A stretch of DNA of 64,000 bases from Perilla frutescens (Eukaryota > Streptophyta > Magnoliopsida > Lamiales > Lamiaceae): assembly GCA_026008535.1 (NCBI GenBank), contig BRKX01000017.1, positions 4,654,501-4,718,500 on the forward strand, written 5' to 3'. Position numbers and translations under genes: made by a program. The notes under the pieces are model-generated. The model saw nothing but the letters and a program-made list of their open reading frames with translations. It ran no database searches and was not told where the DNA came from. Each line of letters opens with the position of its first letter. Within the stretch, counting starts at the first letter, position 1. Positions 24,028 to 36,692 of the stretch are shown here, one piece after another.

Positions 24028-24435
24028 GTTAGAGTCTCTTCACAAAATTTTCTTATAGCTGGTGGCACAGCGGGCGGTGGTGGTCTCTGAACTTCAAACG
24101 CGCGTAACTTTCGAACCGATTGGAGTTACGGGTCGCACAGCATGTACACGCGAAGGTCTCGCCGAGCCGTACGACCTGGACAACAGGGCTTGCCCGTTGT
24201 GTGCACTAGCCGAGGTCAAAAAAGAGCTTAGAGTGCCGGTTTCTTGGCCCGCCGTGTTTCAACGGCCACTAATTCAGAGATTGTGGGTCCCACACTCGTA
24301 ATCACGGCTCGCTGATGACGAAAACTCTGTGTCGCGGCTTCAGTTACTCACAACGAGTAACGTAAAGTGAAAAACCGAACAAATTGCAAAAAAAAAAAGA
24401 ACAAATTATCCAAAAAGATGAGTCTGAACTACAAA

Positions 24436-24555
24436 AAGGGTGCAACACGAGGACTTCCTAAGGGGTCACCCATCCTAGTACTACTCTCGCCCAAGCACGC
24501 TTAACTTCGGAGTTCTGATGGGATCCGGTGCATTAGTGCTGTTATGATCGCACCC
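24436..24555 (-). rRNA. 5S rRNA, copy 47 (type c)
   Basis: C14A, C95T, G97A, C119T; TATA box at -29. Confidence 0.96.
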
Positions 24556-24962
24556 GTTAGAGTGTTTCACAAAATTTTCTTATAGCTGGTGGCACAGCGG
24601 GCGGTGGTGGTCTCTGAACTTCAAACGCGCGTAACTTTCGAACCGATTGGAGTTACGGGGCGCACAACATGTACACGCGAAGGTCTCGCCGAGCCGTACG
24701 ACCTGGACAACAGGGCTCGCCCGTTGTGTGCACTAGCCGAGGTCAAAAAAGAGCTTAGAGTTCCGGTTTCGTGGCCCGCCGTGTTTCAACGGCCACTAAT
24801 TCAGAGATTGTGGGTCCCACACTCGTAATCACGGATCGCTGATGATGAAAGCTCTGTGTCGCGGTTTCAGTTACTCACAACGAGTAACATAAAGTGAAAA
24901 ACCGAACAAATTGCAAAAAAAAAAAGAACAAATTATCCGAAAAGATGAGTCTGAACTACAAA

Positions 24963-25082
24963 AGGGGTGCAACACGAGAACTTCCCAGGGGGTCACCCAT
25001 CCTAGTACTACTCTCGCCCAAGCAAACTTAACTTCGGAGTTCTGATGGGATCCGGTGCATTAGTGCTGGTATGATCGCACCC
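24963..25082 (-). rRNA. 5S rRNA, copy 48 (type h)
   Basis: C57T, G58T, C104T. Confidence 0.95.
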
Positions 25083-25490
25083 GTTAGAGTCTTTTCACAA
25101 AATTTTCTTATAGCTGGTGGCACAGCGGGCGGTGGTGGTCTCTGAACTTCAAACGCGCGTAACTTTCGAACCGATTGGAGTTACGGGGCGCAAAACATGT
25201 ACATGCGAAGGTCTCGCCGAGCCGTACGACCTGGACAACAGGGCTTGCCCGTTGTGTGCACTAGCCGAGGTCAAAAAAGAGCTTAGAGTGCCGGTTTCTT
25301 GGCCCGCCGTGTTTCAACGGCCACTAATTCAGAGATTGTGGGTCCCACACTCCTAATCACGGCTCGCTGATGACGAAAGCTCTGTGTCGCGGTTTCAGTT
25401 ACTCACAACAAGTAACATAAAGCGAAAAACCGAACAAATTGCAAAAAAAAAAACAACAAATTATCCGAAAAGATGAGTATGAACTACAAA

Positions 25491-25610
25491 AGGGGTGCAA
25501 GACGAGGACTTCCCAGGGGGTCACCCATCCTAGTACTACTCTCGCCCAAGCACGCTTAACTTCGGAGTTCTGATGGGATCCGGTGCATTAGTGCTGGTAT
25601 GATCGCACAC
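25491..25610 (-). rRNA. 5S rRNA, copy 49 (type i)
   Basis: G110C and G2T, as in copy 39. Confidence 0.95.
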
Positions 25611-26018
25611 GTTAGAGTCTTTTCACAAAATTTTCTTATAGCTGGTGGCACAGCGGGCGGTGGTGGTCTCTGAACTTCAAACGCGCGTAACTTTCGAACC
25701 GATTGGAGTTACGGGGCGCACAGCATGTACACGCGAAGGTCTCGCTGAGCCGTACGACCTGGACAACAGGGCTTGCCCGTTGTGTGCAATAGCCGAGGTC
25801 AAAAAAGAGCTTAGAGTGCCGGTTTCTTGGCCCGCCGTGTTTCAACGGCCACTAATTCAGAGATTGTGGGTCCCACACTCGTAATCACGGCTCGCTGATG
25901 ACGAAAGCTCTGTGTTGCGGTTTCAGTTACTCACAACGAGTAACATAAAGTGAAAAACCGAACAAATTGCAAAAAAAAAAAGAACAAATTATCCGAAAAG
26001 ATGAGTTTGAACTACAAA

Positions 26019-26137
26019 AGGGGTGCAACACGAGGACTTCCCAGGGGTCACCCATCCTAGTACTAATCTCGCCCAAGCACGCTTAACTTCGGAGTTCTGA
26101 TGGGATCCGGTGCATTAGTGCTGTTATGATCGCACCC
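26019..26137 (-). rRNA. 5S rRNA, copy 50 (type j, 119 nt)
   Basis: One C missing at 91-95, G72T, C14A. Last gene of the second 10-unit block. Confidence 0.95.
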
Positions 26138-26545
26138 GTTAGAGCGTCTTCACAAAATTTTCTTATAGCTGGTGACACAACGGGCGGTGGTGGTCTCTGA
26201 ACTTCAAACGCGCGTAACTTTCGAACCGATTGGAGTTACGGGGCGCACAGCATGTACACGCGAAGGTCTCGCCGAGCCGTACGACCTGGACAACAGGGCT
26301 CGCCCGTTGTGTGCACTAGCCGAGGTCAAAAAAGAGCTTAGAGTGCCGGTTTCGTGGCCCGCCGTGTTTCAACGGCCACTAATTCAGAGATTGTTGGTCC
26401 CACACTCGTAATCACGGATCGCTGATGACGAAAGCTCTGTGTCGCGGTTTCAGTTACTCACAACGAGTAACATAAAGCGAAAAACCGAACAAATTGCAAA
26501 AAAAAAAAGAACAAATTATCCGAAAAGATGAGTCTGAACTACAAA

Positions 26546-26665
26546 AGGGGTGCAACACGAGGACTTCCCAGGGGGTCACCCATCCTAGTAGTACTCTCGC
26601 CCAAGCGCGCTTAACTTCGGAGTTCTGATGGGATCCGGTGCATTAGTGCTGGTATGATCGCACCC
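26546..26665 (-). rRNA. 5S rRNA, copy 51 (type f)
   Basis: G75C, C59. Type f genes reappear here after a 17-kb gap. Confidence 0.96.
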
Positions 26666-27073
26666 GTTAGAGTCTCTTCACAAAATTTTCTTATAGCTGG
26701 TGGCACAGCGGGCGGTGGTGGTCTCTGAACTTCAAACGCGCGTAACTTTCGAACCGATTGGAGTTACGGGGCGCACAGCATGTACACGCGAAGGTCTCGC
26801 CGAGCCGTACGACCTGGACAACAGGGCTCGCCCGTTGTGTGCACTAGCCGAGGTCAAAAAAGAGCTTAGAGTGCCGGTTTCGTGGCCCGCCGTGTTTCAA
26901 CGGCCACTAATTCAGAGATTGTGGGTCCCACACTCGTAATCACGGATCGCTGATGACGAAAGCTCTGTGTCGCGATTTCAGTTACTCACAACGAGTAACA
27001 TAAAGTGAAAAACCGAACAAATTGCAAAAAAAAAAAGAACAAATTATCCGAAAAGATGAGTCTGAACTACAAA

Positions 27074-27193
27074 AGGGGTGCAACACGAGGACTTCCCAGG
27101 GGGTCACCCATCCTAGTAGTACTCTCGCCCAAGCGCGCTTAACTTCGGAGTTCTGATGGGATCCGGTGCATTAGTGCTGGTATGATCGCACCC
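27074..27193 (-). rRNA. 5S rRNA, copy 52 (type f)
   Basis: G75C, C59. Its upstream spacer carries a CACTTGCC marker shared with copies 57 and 64. Confidence 0.96.
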
Positions 27194-27600
27194 GTTAGAG
27201 TCTCTTCACAAAATTTTCTTATAGCTGGTGGCACAGCGGGCGGTGGTGGTCTCTGAACTTCAAACGCGCGTAACTTTCGAACCGATTGGAGTTACGGGTC
27301 GCACAGCATGTACACGCGAAGGTCTCGCCGAGCCGTACGACCTGGACAACAGGGCTTGCCCGTTGTGTGCACTTGCCGAGGTCAAAAAAGAGCTTAGAGT
27401 GCCGGTTTCTTGGCCCGCCGTGTTTCAACGGCCACTAATTCAGAGATTGTGGGTCCCACACTCCTAATCACGGCTCGCTGATGACGAAAGCTCTGTGTCG
27501 CGGTTTCAGTTACTCACAACAAGTAACATAAAGCGAAAAACCGAACAAATTGCAAAAAAAAAAGAACAAATTATCCGAAAAGATGAGTATGAACTACAAA

Positions 27601-27720
27601 AGGGGTGCAAGACGAGGACTTCCCAGGGGGTCACCCATCCTAGTACTACTCTCGCCCAAGCACGCTTAACTTCGGAGTTCTGATGGGATCCGGTGCATTA
27701 GTGCTGGTATGATCGCACCC
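27601..27720 (-). rRNA. 5S rRNA, copy 53 (type i)
   Basis: G110C only; lacks the G2T of copies 39 and 49. Confidence 0.96.
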
Positions 27721-28128
27721 GTTAGAGTCTTTTCACAAAATTTTCTTATAGCTGGTGGCACAGCGGGCGGTGGTGGTCTCTGAACTTCAAACGCGCGTAA
27801 CTTTCGAACCGATTGGAGTTACGGGGCGCACAGCATGTACACGCGAAGGTCTCGCCGAGCCGTACGACCTGGACAACAGGGCTTGCCCGTTGTGTGCAAT
27901 AGCCGAGGTCAAAAAAGAGCTTAGAGTGCCGGTTTCTTGGCCCGCCGTGTTTCAACGGCCACTAATTCAGAGATTGTGGGTCCCACACTCGTAATCACGG
28001 CTCGCTGATGACGAAAGCTCTGTGTTGCGGTTTCAGTTACTCACAACGAGTAACATAAAGTGAAAAACCGAACAAATTGCAAAAAAAAAAAGAACAAATT
28101 ATCCGAAAAGATGAGTTTGAACTACAAA

Positions 28129-28247
28129 AGGGGTGCAACACGAGGACTTCCCAGGGGTCACCCATCCTAGTACTAATCTCGCCCAAGCACGCTTAACTTC
28201 GGAGTTCTGATGGGATCCGGTGCATTAGTGCTGTTATGATCGCACCC
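28129..28247 (-). rRNA. 5S rRNA, copy 54 (type j, 119 nt)
   Basis: One C missing at 91-95, G72T, C14A. Confidence 0.95.
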
Positions 28248-28655
28248 GTTAGAGTGTCTTCACAAAATTTTCTTATAGCTGGTGGCACAACGGGCGGTGG
28301 TGGTCTCTGAACTTCAAACGCGCGTAACTTTCGAACCGATTGGAGTTACGGGGCGCACAGCATGTACACGCGAAGGTCTCGCCGAGCCGTACGACCTGGA
28401 CAACAGGGCTCGCCCGTTGTGTGCACTAGCCGAGGTCAAAAAAGAGCTTAGAGTGCCGGTTTCGTGGCCCGCCGTGTTTCAACGGCCACTAATTCAGAGA
28501 TTGTTGGTCCCACACTCGTAATCACGGATCGCTGATGACGAAAGCTCTGTGTCGCGGTTTCAGTTACTCACAACGAGTAACATAAAGCGAAAAACCGAAC
28601 AAATTGCAAAAAAAAAAAGAACAAATTATCCGAAAAGATGAGTCTGAACTACAAA

Positions 28656-28775
28656 AGGGGTGCAACACGAGGACTTCCCAGGGGGTCACCCATCCTAGTA
28701 GTACTCTCGCCCAAGCGCGCTTAACTTCGGAGTTCTGATGGGATCCGGTGCATTAGTGCTGGTATGATCGCACCC
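28656..28775 (-). rRNA. 5S rRNA, copy 55 (type f)
   Basis: G75C, C59. Confidence 0.96.
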
Positions 28776-29183
28776 GTTAGAGTCTCTTCACAAAATTTTC
28801 TTATAGCTGGTGGCACAGCGGGCGGTGGTGGTCTCTGAACTTCAAACGCGCGTAACTTTCGAACCGATTGGAGTTACGGGGCGCACAGCATGTACACGCG
28901 AAGGTCTCGCCGAGCCGTACGACCTGGACAACAGGGCTCGCCCGTTGTGTGCACTAGCCGAGGTCAAAAAAGAGCTTAGAGTGCCGGTTTCGTGGCCCGC
29001 CGTGTTTCAACGGCCACTAATTCAGAGATTGTGGGTCCCACACTCGTAATCACGGATCGCTGATGACGAAAGCTCTGTGTCGCGATTTCAGTTACTCACA
29101 ACGAGTAACATAAAGTGAAAAACCGAACAAATTGCAAAAAAAAAAAGAACAAATTATCCGAAAAGATGAGTCTGAACTACAAA

Positions 29184-29303
29184 AGGGGTGCAACACGAGG
29201 ACTTCCCAGGGGGTCACCCATCCTAGTAGTACTCTCGCCCAAGCGCGCTTAACTTCGGAGTTCTGATGGGATCCGGTGCATTAGTGCTGGTATGATCGCA
29301 CCC
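29184..29303 (-). rRNA. 5S rRNA, copy 56 (type f)
   Basis: G75C, C59. Confidence 0.96.
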
Positions 29304-29711
29304 GTTAGAGTCTCTTCACAAAATTTTCTTATAGCTGGTGGCACAGCGGGCGGTGGTGGTCTCTGAACTTCAAACGCGCGTAACTTTCGAACCGATTGGA
29401 GTTACGGGGCGCACAGCATGTACACGCGAAGGTCTCGCCGAGCCGTACGACCTGGACAACAGGGCTCGCCCGTTGTGTGCACTAGCCGAGGTCAAAAAAG
29501 AGCTTAGAGTGCCGGTTTCGTGGCCCGCCGTGTTTCAACGGCCACTAATTCAGAGATTGTGGGTCCCACACTCGTAATCACGGATCGCTGATGACGAAAG
29601 CTCTGTGTCGCGATTTCAGTTACTCACAACGAGTAACATAAAGTGAAAAACCGAACAAATTGCAAAAAAAAAAAGAACAAATTATCCGAAAAGATGAGTC
29701 TGAACTACAAA

Positions 29712-29831
29712 AGGGGTGCAACACGAGGACTTCCCAGGGGGTCACCCATCCTAGTAGTACTCTCGCCCAAGCGCGCTTAACTTCGGAGTTCTGATGGGAT
29801 CCGGTGCATTAGTGCTGGTATGATCGCACCC
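29712..29831 (-). rRNA. 5S rRNA, copy 57 (type f)
   Basis: G75C, C59; CACTTGCC spacer marker upstream. Confidence 0.96.
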
Positions 29832-30238
29832 GTTAGAGTCTCTTCACAAAATTTTCTTATAGCTGGTGGCACAGCGGGCGGTGGTGGTCTCTGAACTTCA
29901 AACGCGCGTAACTTTCGAACCGATTGGAGTTACGGGTCGCACAGCATGTACACGCGAAGGTCTCGCCGAGCCGTACGACCTGGACAACAGGGCTTGCCCG
30001 TTGTGTGCACTTGCCGAGGTCAAAAAAGAGCTTAGAGTGCCGGTTTCTTGGCCCGCCGTGTTTCAACGGCCACTAATTCAGAGATTGTGGGTCCCACACT
30101 CCTAATCACGGCTCGCTGATGACGAAAGCTCTGTGTCGCGGTTTCAGTTACTCACAACAAGTAACATAAAGCGAAAAACCGAACAAATTGCAAAAAAAAA
30201 AGAACAAATTATCCGAAAAGATGAGTATGAACTACAAA

Positions 30239-30358
30239 AGGGGTGCAAGACGAGGACTTCCCAGGGGGTCACCCATCCTAGTACTACTCTCGCCCAAGCA
30301 CGCTTAACTTCGGAGTTCTGATGGGATCCGGTGCATTAGTGCTGGTATGATCGCACCC
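30239..30358 (-). rRNA. 5S rRNA, copy 58 (type i)
   Basis: G110C only. Confidence 0.96.
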
Positions 30359-30766
30359 GTTAGAGTCTTTTCACAAAATTTTCTTATAGCTGGTGGCACA
30401 GCGGGCGGTGGTGGTCTCTGAACTTCAAACGCGCGTAACTTTCGAACCGATTGGAGTTACGGGGCGCACAGCATGTACACGCGAAGGTCTCGCCGAGCCG
30501 TACGACCTGGACAACAGGGCTTGCCCGTTGTGTGCAATAGCCGAGGTCAAAAAAGAGCTTAGAGTGCCGGTTTCTTGGCCCGCCGTGTTTCAACGGCCAC
30601 TAATTCAGAGATTGTGGGTCCCACACTCGTAATCACGGCTCGCTGATGACGAAAGCTCTGTGTTGCGGTTTCAGTTACTCACAACGAGTAACATAAAGTG
30701 AAAAACCGAACAAATTGCAAAAAAAAAAAGAACAAATTATCCGAAAAGATGAGTTTGAACTACAAA

Positions 30767-30885
30767 AGGGGTGCAACACGAGGACTTCCCAGGGGTCACC
30801 CATCCTAGTACTAATCTCGCCCAAGCACGCTTAACTTCGGAGTTCTGATGGGATCCGGTGCATTAGTGCTGTTATGATCGCACCC
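30767..30885 (-). rRNA. 5S rRNA, copy 59 (type j, 119 nt)
   Basis: One C missing at 91-95, G72T, C14A. Confidence 0.95.
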
Positions 30886-31293
30886 GTTAGAGTGTCTTCA
30901 CAAAATTTTCTTATAGCTGGTGGCACAACGGGCGGTGGTGGTCTCTGAACTTCAAACGCGCGTAACTTTCGAACCGATTGGAGTTACGGGGCGCACAGCA
31001 TGTACACGCGAAGGTCTCGCCGAGCCGTACGACCTGGACAACAGGGCTCGCCCGTTGTGTGCACTAGCCGAGGTCAAAAAAGAGCTTAGAGTGCCGGTTT
31101 CGTGGCCCGCCGTGTTTCAACGGCCACTAATTCAGAGATTGTTGGTCCCACACTCGTAATCACGGATCGCTGATGACGAAAGCTCTGTGTCGCGGTTTCA
31201 GTTACTCACAACGAGTAACATAAAGCGAAAAACCGAACAAATTGCAAAAAAAAAAAGAACAAATTATCCGAAAAGATGAGTCTGAACTACAAA

Positions 31294-31413
31294 AGGGGTG
31301 CAACACGAGGACTTCCCAGGGGGTCACCCATCCTAGTAGTACTCTCGCCCAAGCGCGCTTAACTTCGGAGTTCTGATGGGATCCGGTGCATTAGTGCTGG
31401 TATGATCGCACCC
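31294..31413 (-). rRNA. 5S rRNA, copy 60 (type f)
   Basis: G75C, C59. Confidence 0.96.
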
Positions 31414-31821
31414 GTTAGAGTCTCTTCACAAAATTTTCTTATAGCTGGTGGCACAGCGGGCGGTGGTGGTCTCTGAACTTCAAACGCGCGTAACTTTCGA
31501 ACCGATTGGAGTTACGGGGCGCACAGCATGTACACGCGAAGGTCTCGCCGAGCCGTACGACCTGGACAACAGGGCTCGCCCGTTGTGTGCACTAGCCGAG
31601 GTCAAAAAAGAGCTTAGAGTGCCGGTTTCGTGGCCCGCCGTGTTTCAACGGCCACTAATTCAGAGATTGTGGGTCCCACACTCGTAATCACGGATCGCTG
31701 ATGACGAAAGCTCTGTGTCGCGATTTCAGTTACTCACAACGAGTAACATAAAGTGAAAAACCGAACAAATTGCAAAAAAAAAAAGAACAAATTATCCGAA
31801 AAGATGAGTCTGAACTACAAA

Positions 31822-31941
31822 AGGGGTGCAACACGAGGACTTCCCAGGGGGTCACCCATCCTAGTAGTACTCTCGCCCAAGCGCGCTTAACTTCGGAGTT
31901 CTGATGGGATCCGGTGCATTAGTGCTGGTATGATCGCACCC
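31822..31941 (-). rRNA. 5S rRNA, copy 61 (type f, chimeric unit)
   Basis: G75C, C59, with the type f promoter. The spacer beyond the promoter is of the kind otherwise found next to type i genes, so the unit looks recombinant. Confidence 0.96.
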
Positions 31942-32349
31942 GTTAGAGTCTCTTCACAAAATTTTCTTATAGCTGGTGGCACAGCGGGCGGTGGTGGTCT
32001 CTGAACTTCAAACGCGCGTAACTTTCGAACCGATTGGAGTTACGGGGCGCACAGCATGTACACGCGAAGGTCTCGCCGAGCCGTACGACCTGGACAACAG
32101 GGCTTGCCCGTTGTGTGCAATAGCCGAGGTCAAAAAAGAGCTTAGAGTGCCGGTTTCTTGGCCCGCCGTGTTTCAACGGCCACTAATTCAGAGATTGTGG
32201 GTCCCACACTCGTAATCACGGCTCGCTGATGACGAAAGCTCTGTGTTGCGGTTTCAGTTACTCACAACGAGTAACATAAAGTGAAAAACCGAACAAATTG
32301 CAAAAAAAAAAAGAACAAATTATCCGAAAAGATGAGTTTGAACTACAAA

Positions 32350-32468
32350 AGGGGTGCAACACGAGGACTTCCCAGGGGTCACCCATCCTAGTACTAATCT
32401 CGCCCAAGCACGCTTAACTTCGGAGTTCTGATGGGATCCGGTGCATTAGTGCTGTTATGATCGCACCC
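32350..32468 (-). rRNA. 5S rRNA, copy 62 (type j, 119 nt)
   Basis: One C missing at 91-95, G72T, C14A. Confidence 0.95.
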
Positions 32469-32876
32469 GTTAGAGTGTCTTCACAAAATTTTCTTATAGC
32501 TGGTGGCACAACGGGCGGTGGTGGTCTCTGAACTTCAAACGCGCGTAACTTTCGAACCGATTGGAGTTACGGGGCGCACAGCATGTACACGCGAAGGTCT
32601 CGCCGAGCCGTACGACCTGGACAACAGGGCTCGCCCGTTGTGTGCACTAGCCGAGGTCAAAAAAGAGCTTAGAGTGCCGGTTTCGTGGCCCGCCGTGTTT
32701 CAACGGCCACTAATTCAGAGATTGTTGGTCCCACACTCGTAATCACGGATCGCTGATGACGAAAGCTCTGTGTCGCGGTTTCAGTTACTCACAACGAGTA
32801 ACATAAAGCGAAAAACCGAACAAATTGCAAAAAAAAAAAGAACAAATTATCCGAAAAGATGAGTCTGAACTACAAA

Positions 32877-32996
32877 AGGGGTGCAACACGAGGACTTCCC
32901 AGGGGGTCACCCATCCTAGTAGTACTCTCGCCCAAGCGCGCTTAACTTCGGAGTTCTGATGGGATCCGGTGCATTAGTGCTGGTATGATCGCACCC
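32877..32996 (-). rRNA. 5S rRNA, copy 63 (type f)
   Basis: G75C, C59. Confidence 0.96.
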
Positions 32997-33404
32997 GTTA
33001 GAGTCTCTTCACAAAATTTTCTTATAGCTGGTGGCACAGCGGGCGGTGGTGGTCTCTGAACTTCACACGCGCGTAACTTTCGAACCGATTGGAGTTACGG
33101 GGCGCACAGCATGTACACGCGAAGGTCTCGCCGAGCCGTACGACCTGGACAACAGGGCTCGCCCGTTGTGTGCACTAGCCGAGGTCAAAAAAGAGCTTAG
33201 AGTGCCGGTTTCGTGGCCCGCCGTGTTTCAACGGCCACTAATTCAGAGATTGTGGGTCCCACACTCGTAATCACGGATCGCTGATGACGAAAGCTCTGTG
33301 TCGCGATTTCAGTTACTCACAACGAGTAACATAAAGTGAAAAACCGAACAAATTGCAAAAAAAAAAAGAACAAATTATCCGAAAAGATGAGTCTGAACTA
33401 CAAA

Positions 33405-33524
33405 AGGGGTGCAACACGAGGACTTCCCAGGGGGTCACCCATCCTAGTAGTACTCTCGCCCAAGCGCGCTTAACTTCGGAGTTCTGATGGGATCCGGTGC
33501 ATTAGTGCTGGTATGATCGCACCC
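33405..33524 (-). rRNA. 5S rRNA, copy 64 (type f)
   Basis: G75C, C59; CACTTGCC spacer marker upstream. Confidence 0.96.
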
Positions 33525-33932
33525 GTTAGAGTCTCTTCACAAAATTTTCTTATAGCTGGTGGCACAGCGGGCGGTGGTGGTCTCTGAACTTCAAACGCGC
33601 GTAACTTTCGAACCGATTGGAGTTACGGGTCGCACAGCATGTACACGCGAAGGTCTCGCCGAGCCGTACGACCTGGACAACAGGGCTTGCCCGTTGTGTG
33701 CACTTGCCGAGGTCAAAAAAGAGCTTAGAGTGCCGGTTTCTTGGCCCGCCGTGTTTCAACGGCCACTAATTCAGAGATTGTGGGTCCCACACTCGTAATC
33801 ACGGCTCGCTGATGATGAAAACTCTGTGTCGCGGTTTCAGTTACTCACAACGAGTAACGTAAAGTGAAAAACCGAACAAATTGCAAAAAAAAAAAAAACA
33901 AATTATCCGAAAAGATAAGTCTGAACTACAAA

Positions 33933-34052
33933 AAGGGTGCAACACAAGGACTTCCTAAGGGGTCACCCATCCTAGTACTACTCTCGCCCAAGCACGCTTA
34001 ACTTCGGAGTTCTGATGGGATCCGGTGCATTAGTGCTGTTATGATCGCACCC
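33933..34052 (-). rRNA. 5S rRNA, copy 65 (type c)
   Basis: C14A, C95T, G97A, C119T plus C107T, a CpG transition in helix V. The promoter is not the usual type c form. Confidence 0.95.
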
Positions 34053-34460
34053 GTTAGAGTCTCTTCACAAAATTTTCTTATAGCTGGTGGCACAGCGGGC
34101 GGTGGTGGTCTCTGAACTTCAAACGCGCGTAACTTTCGAACCGATTGGAGTTACGGGGCGCACAGCATGTACACGCGAAGGTCTCGCCGAGCCGTACGAC
34201 CTGGACAATAAAGCTCGCCCGTTGTGTGCACTAGCCGAGGTCAAAAAAGAGCTTAGGGTTCCGGTTTCATGGCCCGCCGTGTTTCAACGGCCACTAATTC
34301 AGAGATTGTGGGTCCCACACTCGTAATCACGGATCGCTGATGACGAAAGCTCTGTGTCGCGGTTTTAGTTACTCACAACGAGTAACATAAAGCGAAAAAC
34401 CGAACAAATTGCAAAAAAAAAAAGAACAAATTATCCGAAAAGATGAGTCTGAACTACAAA

Positions 34461-34580
34461 AGGGGTGCAACACGAGGACTTCCCAGGGTGTCACCCATCC
34501 TAGTACTACTCTCGCCCAAGCACGCTTAACTTCGGAGTTCTGATGGGATCCGGTGCATTAGTGCTGGTATGATCGCACCC
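34461..34580 (-). rRNA. 5S rRNA, copy 66 (type e)
   Basis: C92A only. Confidence 0.97.
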
Positions 34581-34987
34581 GTTAGAGTCTTTTCACAAAA
34601 TTTTCTTATAGCTGGTGGCACAGCGGGCGGTGGTGGTCTCTGAACTTCAAACGCGCGTAACTTTCGAACCAATTGGAGTTACGGGGCGCACAGCATGTAC
34701 ACGCGAAGGTCTCGCCGAGCCGTACGACCTGGACAACCGGGCTTGCCCGTTGTGTGCACTAGCCGAGGTCAAAAAAGAGCTTAGAGTGCCGATTTCTTGG
34801 CCCGCCGTGTTTCAACGGCCACTAATTCAGAGATTGTGGGTCCCACACTCGTAATCACGGCTCGCTGATGACGAAACCTCTATGTCGCGGTTTCAGTTAC
34901 TCACAACGAGTAACATAAAGTGAAAAACCGAACAAATTGCAAAAAAAAAAGAACAAATTATCCGAAAAGATGAGTCTGAACTACAAA

Positions 34988-35107
34988 AGGGGTGCAACAC
35001 GAGGACTTCCCAGGGGGTCACCCATCCTAGTACTACTCTCGCCCAAGCGCGCTTAACTTCGGAGTTCTGATGGGATCCGGTGCATTAGTGCTGGTATGAT
35101 CGCACCC
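34988..35107 (-). rRNA. 5S rRNA, copy 67 (type b)
   Basis: C59 only. Likely intact. Confidence 0.97.
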
Positions 35108-35515
35108 GTTAGAGTCTCTTCACAAAATTTTCTTATAGCTGGTGGCACAGCGGGCGGTGGTGGTCTCTGAACTTCAAACGCGCGTAACTTTCGAACCGAT
35201 TGGAGTTACGGGTTGCACAGCATGTACACGCGAAGGTCTCGCCGAGCCGTACGACCTGGACAACAGGGCTTGCCCGTTGTGTGCACTAGCCGAGGTCAAA
35301 AAAGAGCTTAGAGTGCCGGTTTCTCTGCCCGCCGTGTTTCAACGGCCACTAATTCAGAGATTGTGGGTCCCACACTCGTAATCACGGCTCGCTGATGATG
35401 AAAACTCTGTGTCGCGGTTTCAGTTACTCACAACGAGTAACGTAAAGTGAAAAACCGAACAAATTGCAAAAAAAAAAAGAACAAATTATCCGAAAAGATG
35501 AGTCTGAACTACAAA

Positions 35516-35635
35516 AAGGGTGCAACACGAGGACTTCCTAAGGGGTCACCCATCCTAGTACTACTCTCGCCCAAGCACGCTTAACTTCGGAGTTCTGATG
35601 GGATCCGGTGCATTAGTGCTGTTATGATCGCACCC
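35516..35635 (-). rRNA. 5S rRNA, copy 68 (type c)
   Basis: C14A, C95T, G97A, C119T. Confidence 0.96.
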
Positions 35636-36044
35636 GTTAGAGTGTCTTCACAAAATTTTCTTATAACTGGTGGCACAGCGGGCGGTGGTGGTCTCTGAAC
35701 TTCAAACGCGCGTAACTTTCGAACCGATTGGAGTTACGGGGCGCACAGCATGTACACGCGAAGGTCTCGCCGAGCCGTACGACCTGGACAACAGGGCTCG
35801 CCCGTTGTGTGCACTAGCCGAGGTCAAAAAAGAGCTTAGAGTTCCGGTTTCGTGGCCCGCCGTGTTTCAACGGCCACTAATTCAGAGATTGTGGGTCCCA
35901 AACTCGTAATCACGGATCGCTGATGACGAAAGCTCTGTGTCGCGGTTTCAGTTACTCACAACGAGTAACATAAAGTGAAAAACCGAACAAATTGCAAAAA
36001 AAAAAAAGAACAAATTATCCGAAAAGATGAGTCTAAACTACAAA

Positions 36045-36164
36045 AGGGGTGCAACACGAGGACTTCCCAGGGGGTCACCCATCCTAGTACTACTCTCGCC
36101 CAAGCACGCTTAACTTCGAAGTTCTGATGGGATCCGGTGCATTAGTGCTGGTATGATCGCACCC
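36045..36164 (-). rRNA. 5S rRNA, copy 69 (type l)
   Basis: C46T only, in helix III. Confidence 0.96.
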
Positions 36165-36572
36165 GTTAGAGTCTCTTTACAAAATTTTCTTATAGCTGGT
36201 GGCACAGCGGGCGGTGGTGGTCTCTGAACTTCAAACGCGCGTAACTTTCGAACCGATTGGAGTTACGGGGCGCACAGCATGTACACGCGAAGGTCTCGCC
36301 GAGCCGTACGACCTGCACAACGGGGCTTGCCCGTTGTGTGCACTAGCCGAGGTCAAAAAAGAGCTTAGAGTGCCGGTTTCTTGGCCCGCCGTGTTTCAAC
36401 GGCCACTAATTCAGAGATTGTGGGTCCCACACTCGTAATCACGGCTCGCTGATGATGAAAACTCTGTGTCGCGGTTTCAGTTACTCACAACGAGTAACGT
36501 AAAGTGAAAAACCGAACAAATTGCAAAAAAAAAAAGAACAAATTATCCGAAAAGATGAGTCTGAACTACAAA

Positions 36573-36692
36573 AAGGGTGCAACACGAGGACTTCCTAAGG
36601 GGTCACCCATCCTAGTACTACTCTCGCCCAAGCACACTTAACTTCGGAGTTCTGATGGGATCCGGTGCATTAGTGCTGTTATGATCGCACCC
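36573..36692 (-). rRNA. 5S rRNA, copy 70 (type c)
   Basis: C14A, C95T, G97A, C119T plus C57T in box A. The spacer beyond its promoter is chimeric (see findings). Confidence 0.95.

Larger units (their letters stand above)
15996..26545. repeat. 10-unit tandem duplication (about 5275 bp x 2)
   Basis: Copies 31-40 (15996-21269) and 41-50 (21270-26545) share the order g, c, a-like, d, k, b, c, h, i, j. Gene starts are offset by 5272-5276 bp. The first block overlaps the second 8-unit block (13887-18105), so this event reused already duplicated DNA. Confidence 0.88.
27601..32349. repeat. 5-unit tandem duplication, second copy truncated
   Basis: Copies 53-57 (27601-30238) have the order i, j, f, f, f. 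Copies 58-61 (30239-32349) repeat i, j, f, f at an offset of 2638 bp, then pass through a chimeric spacer straight to a type j gene. Confidence 0.8.
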
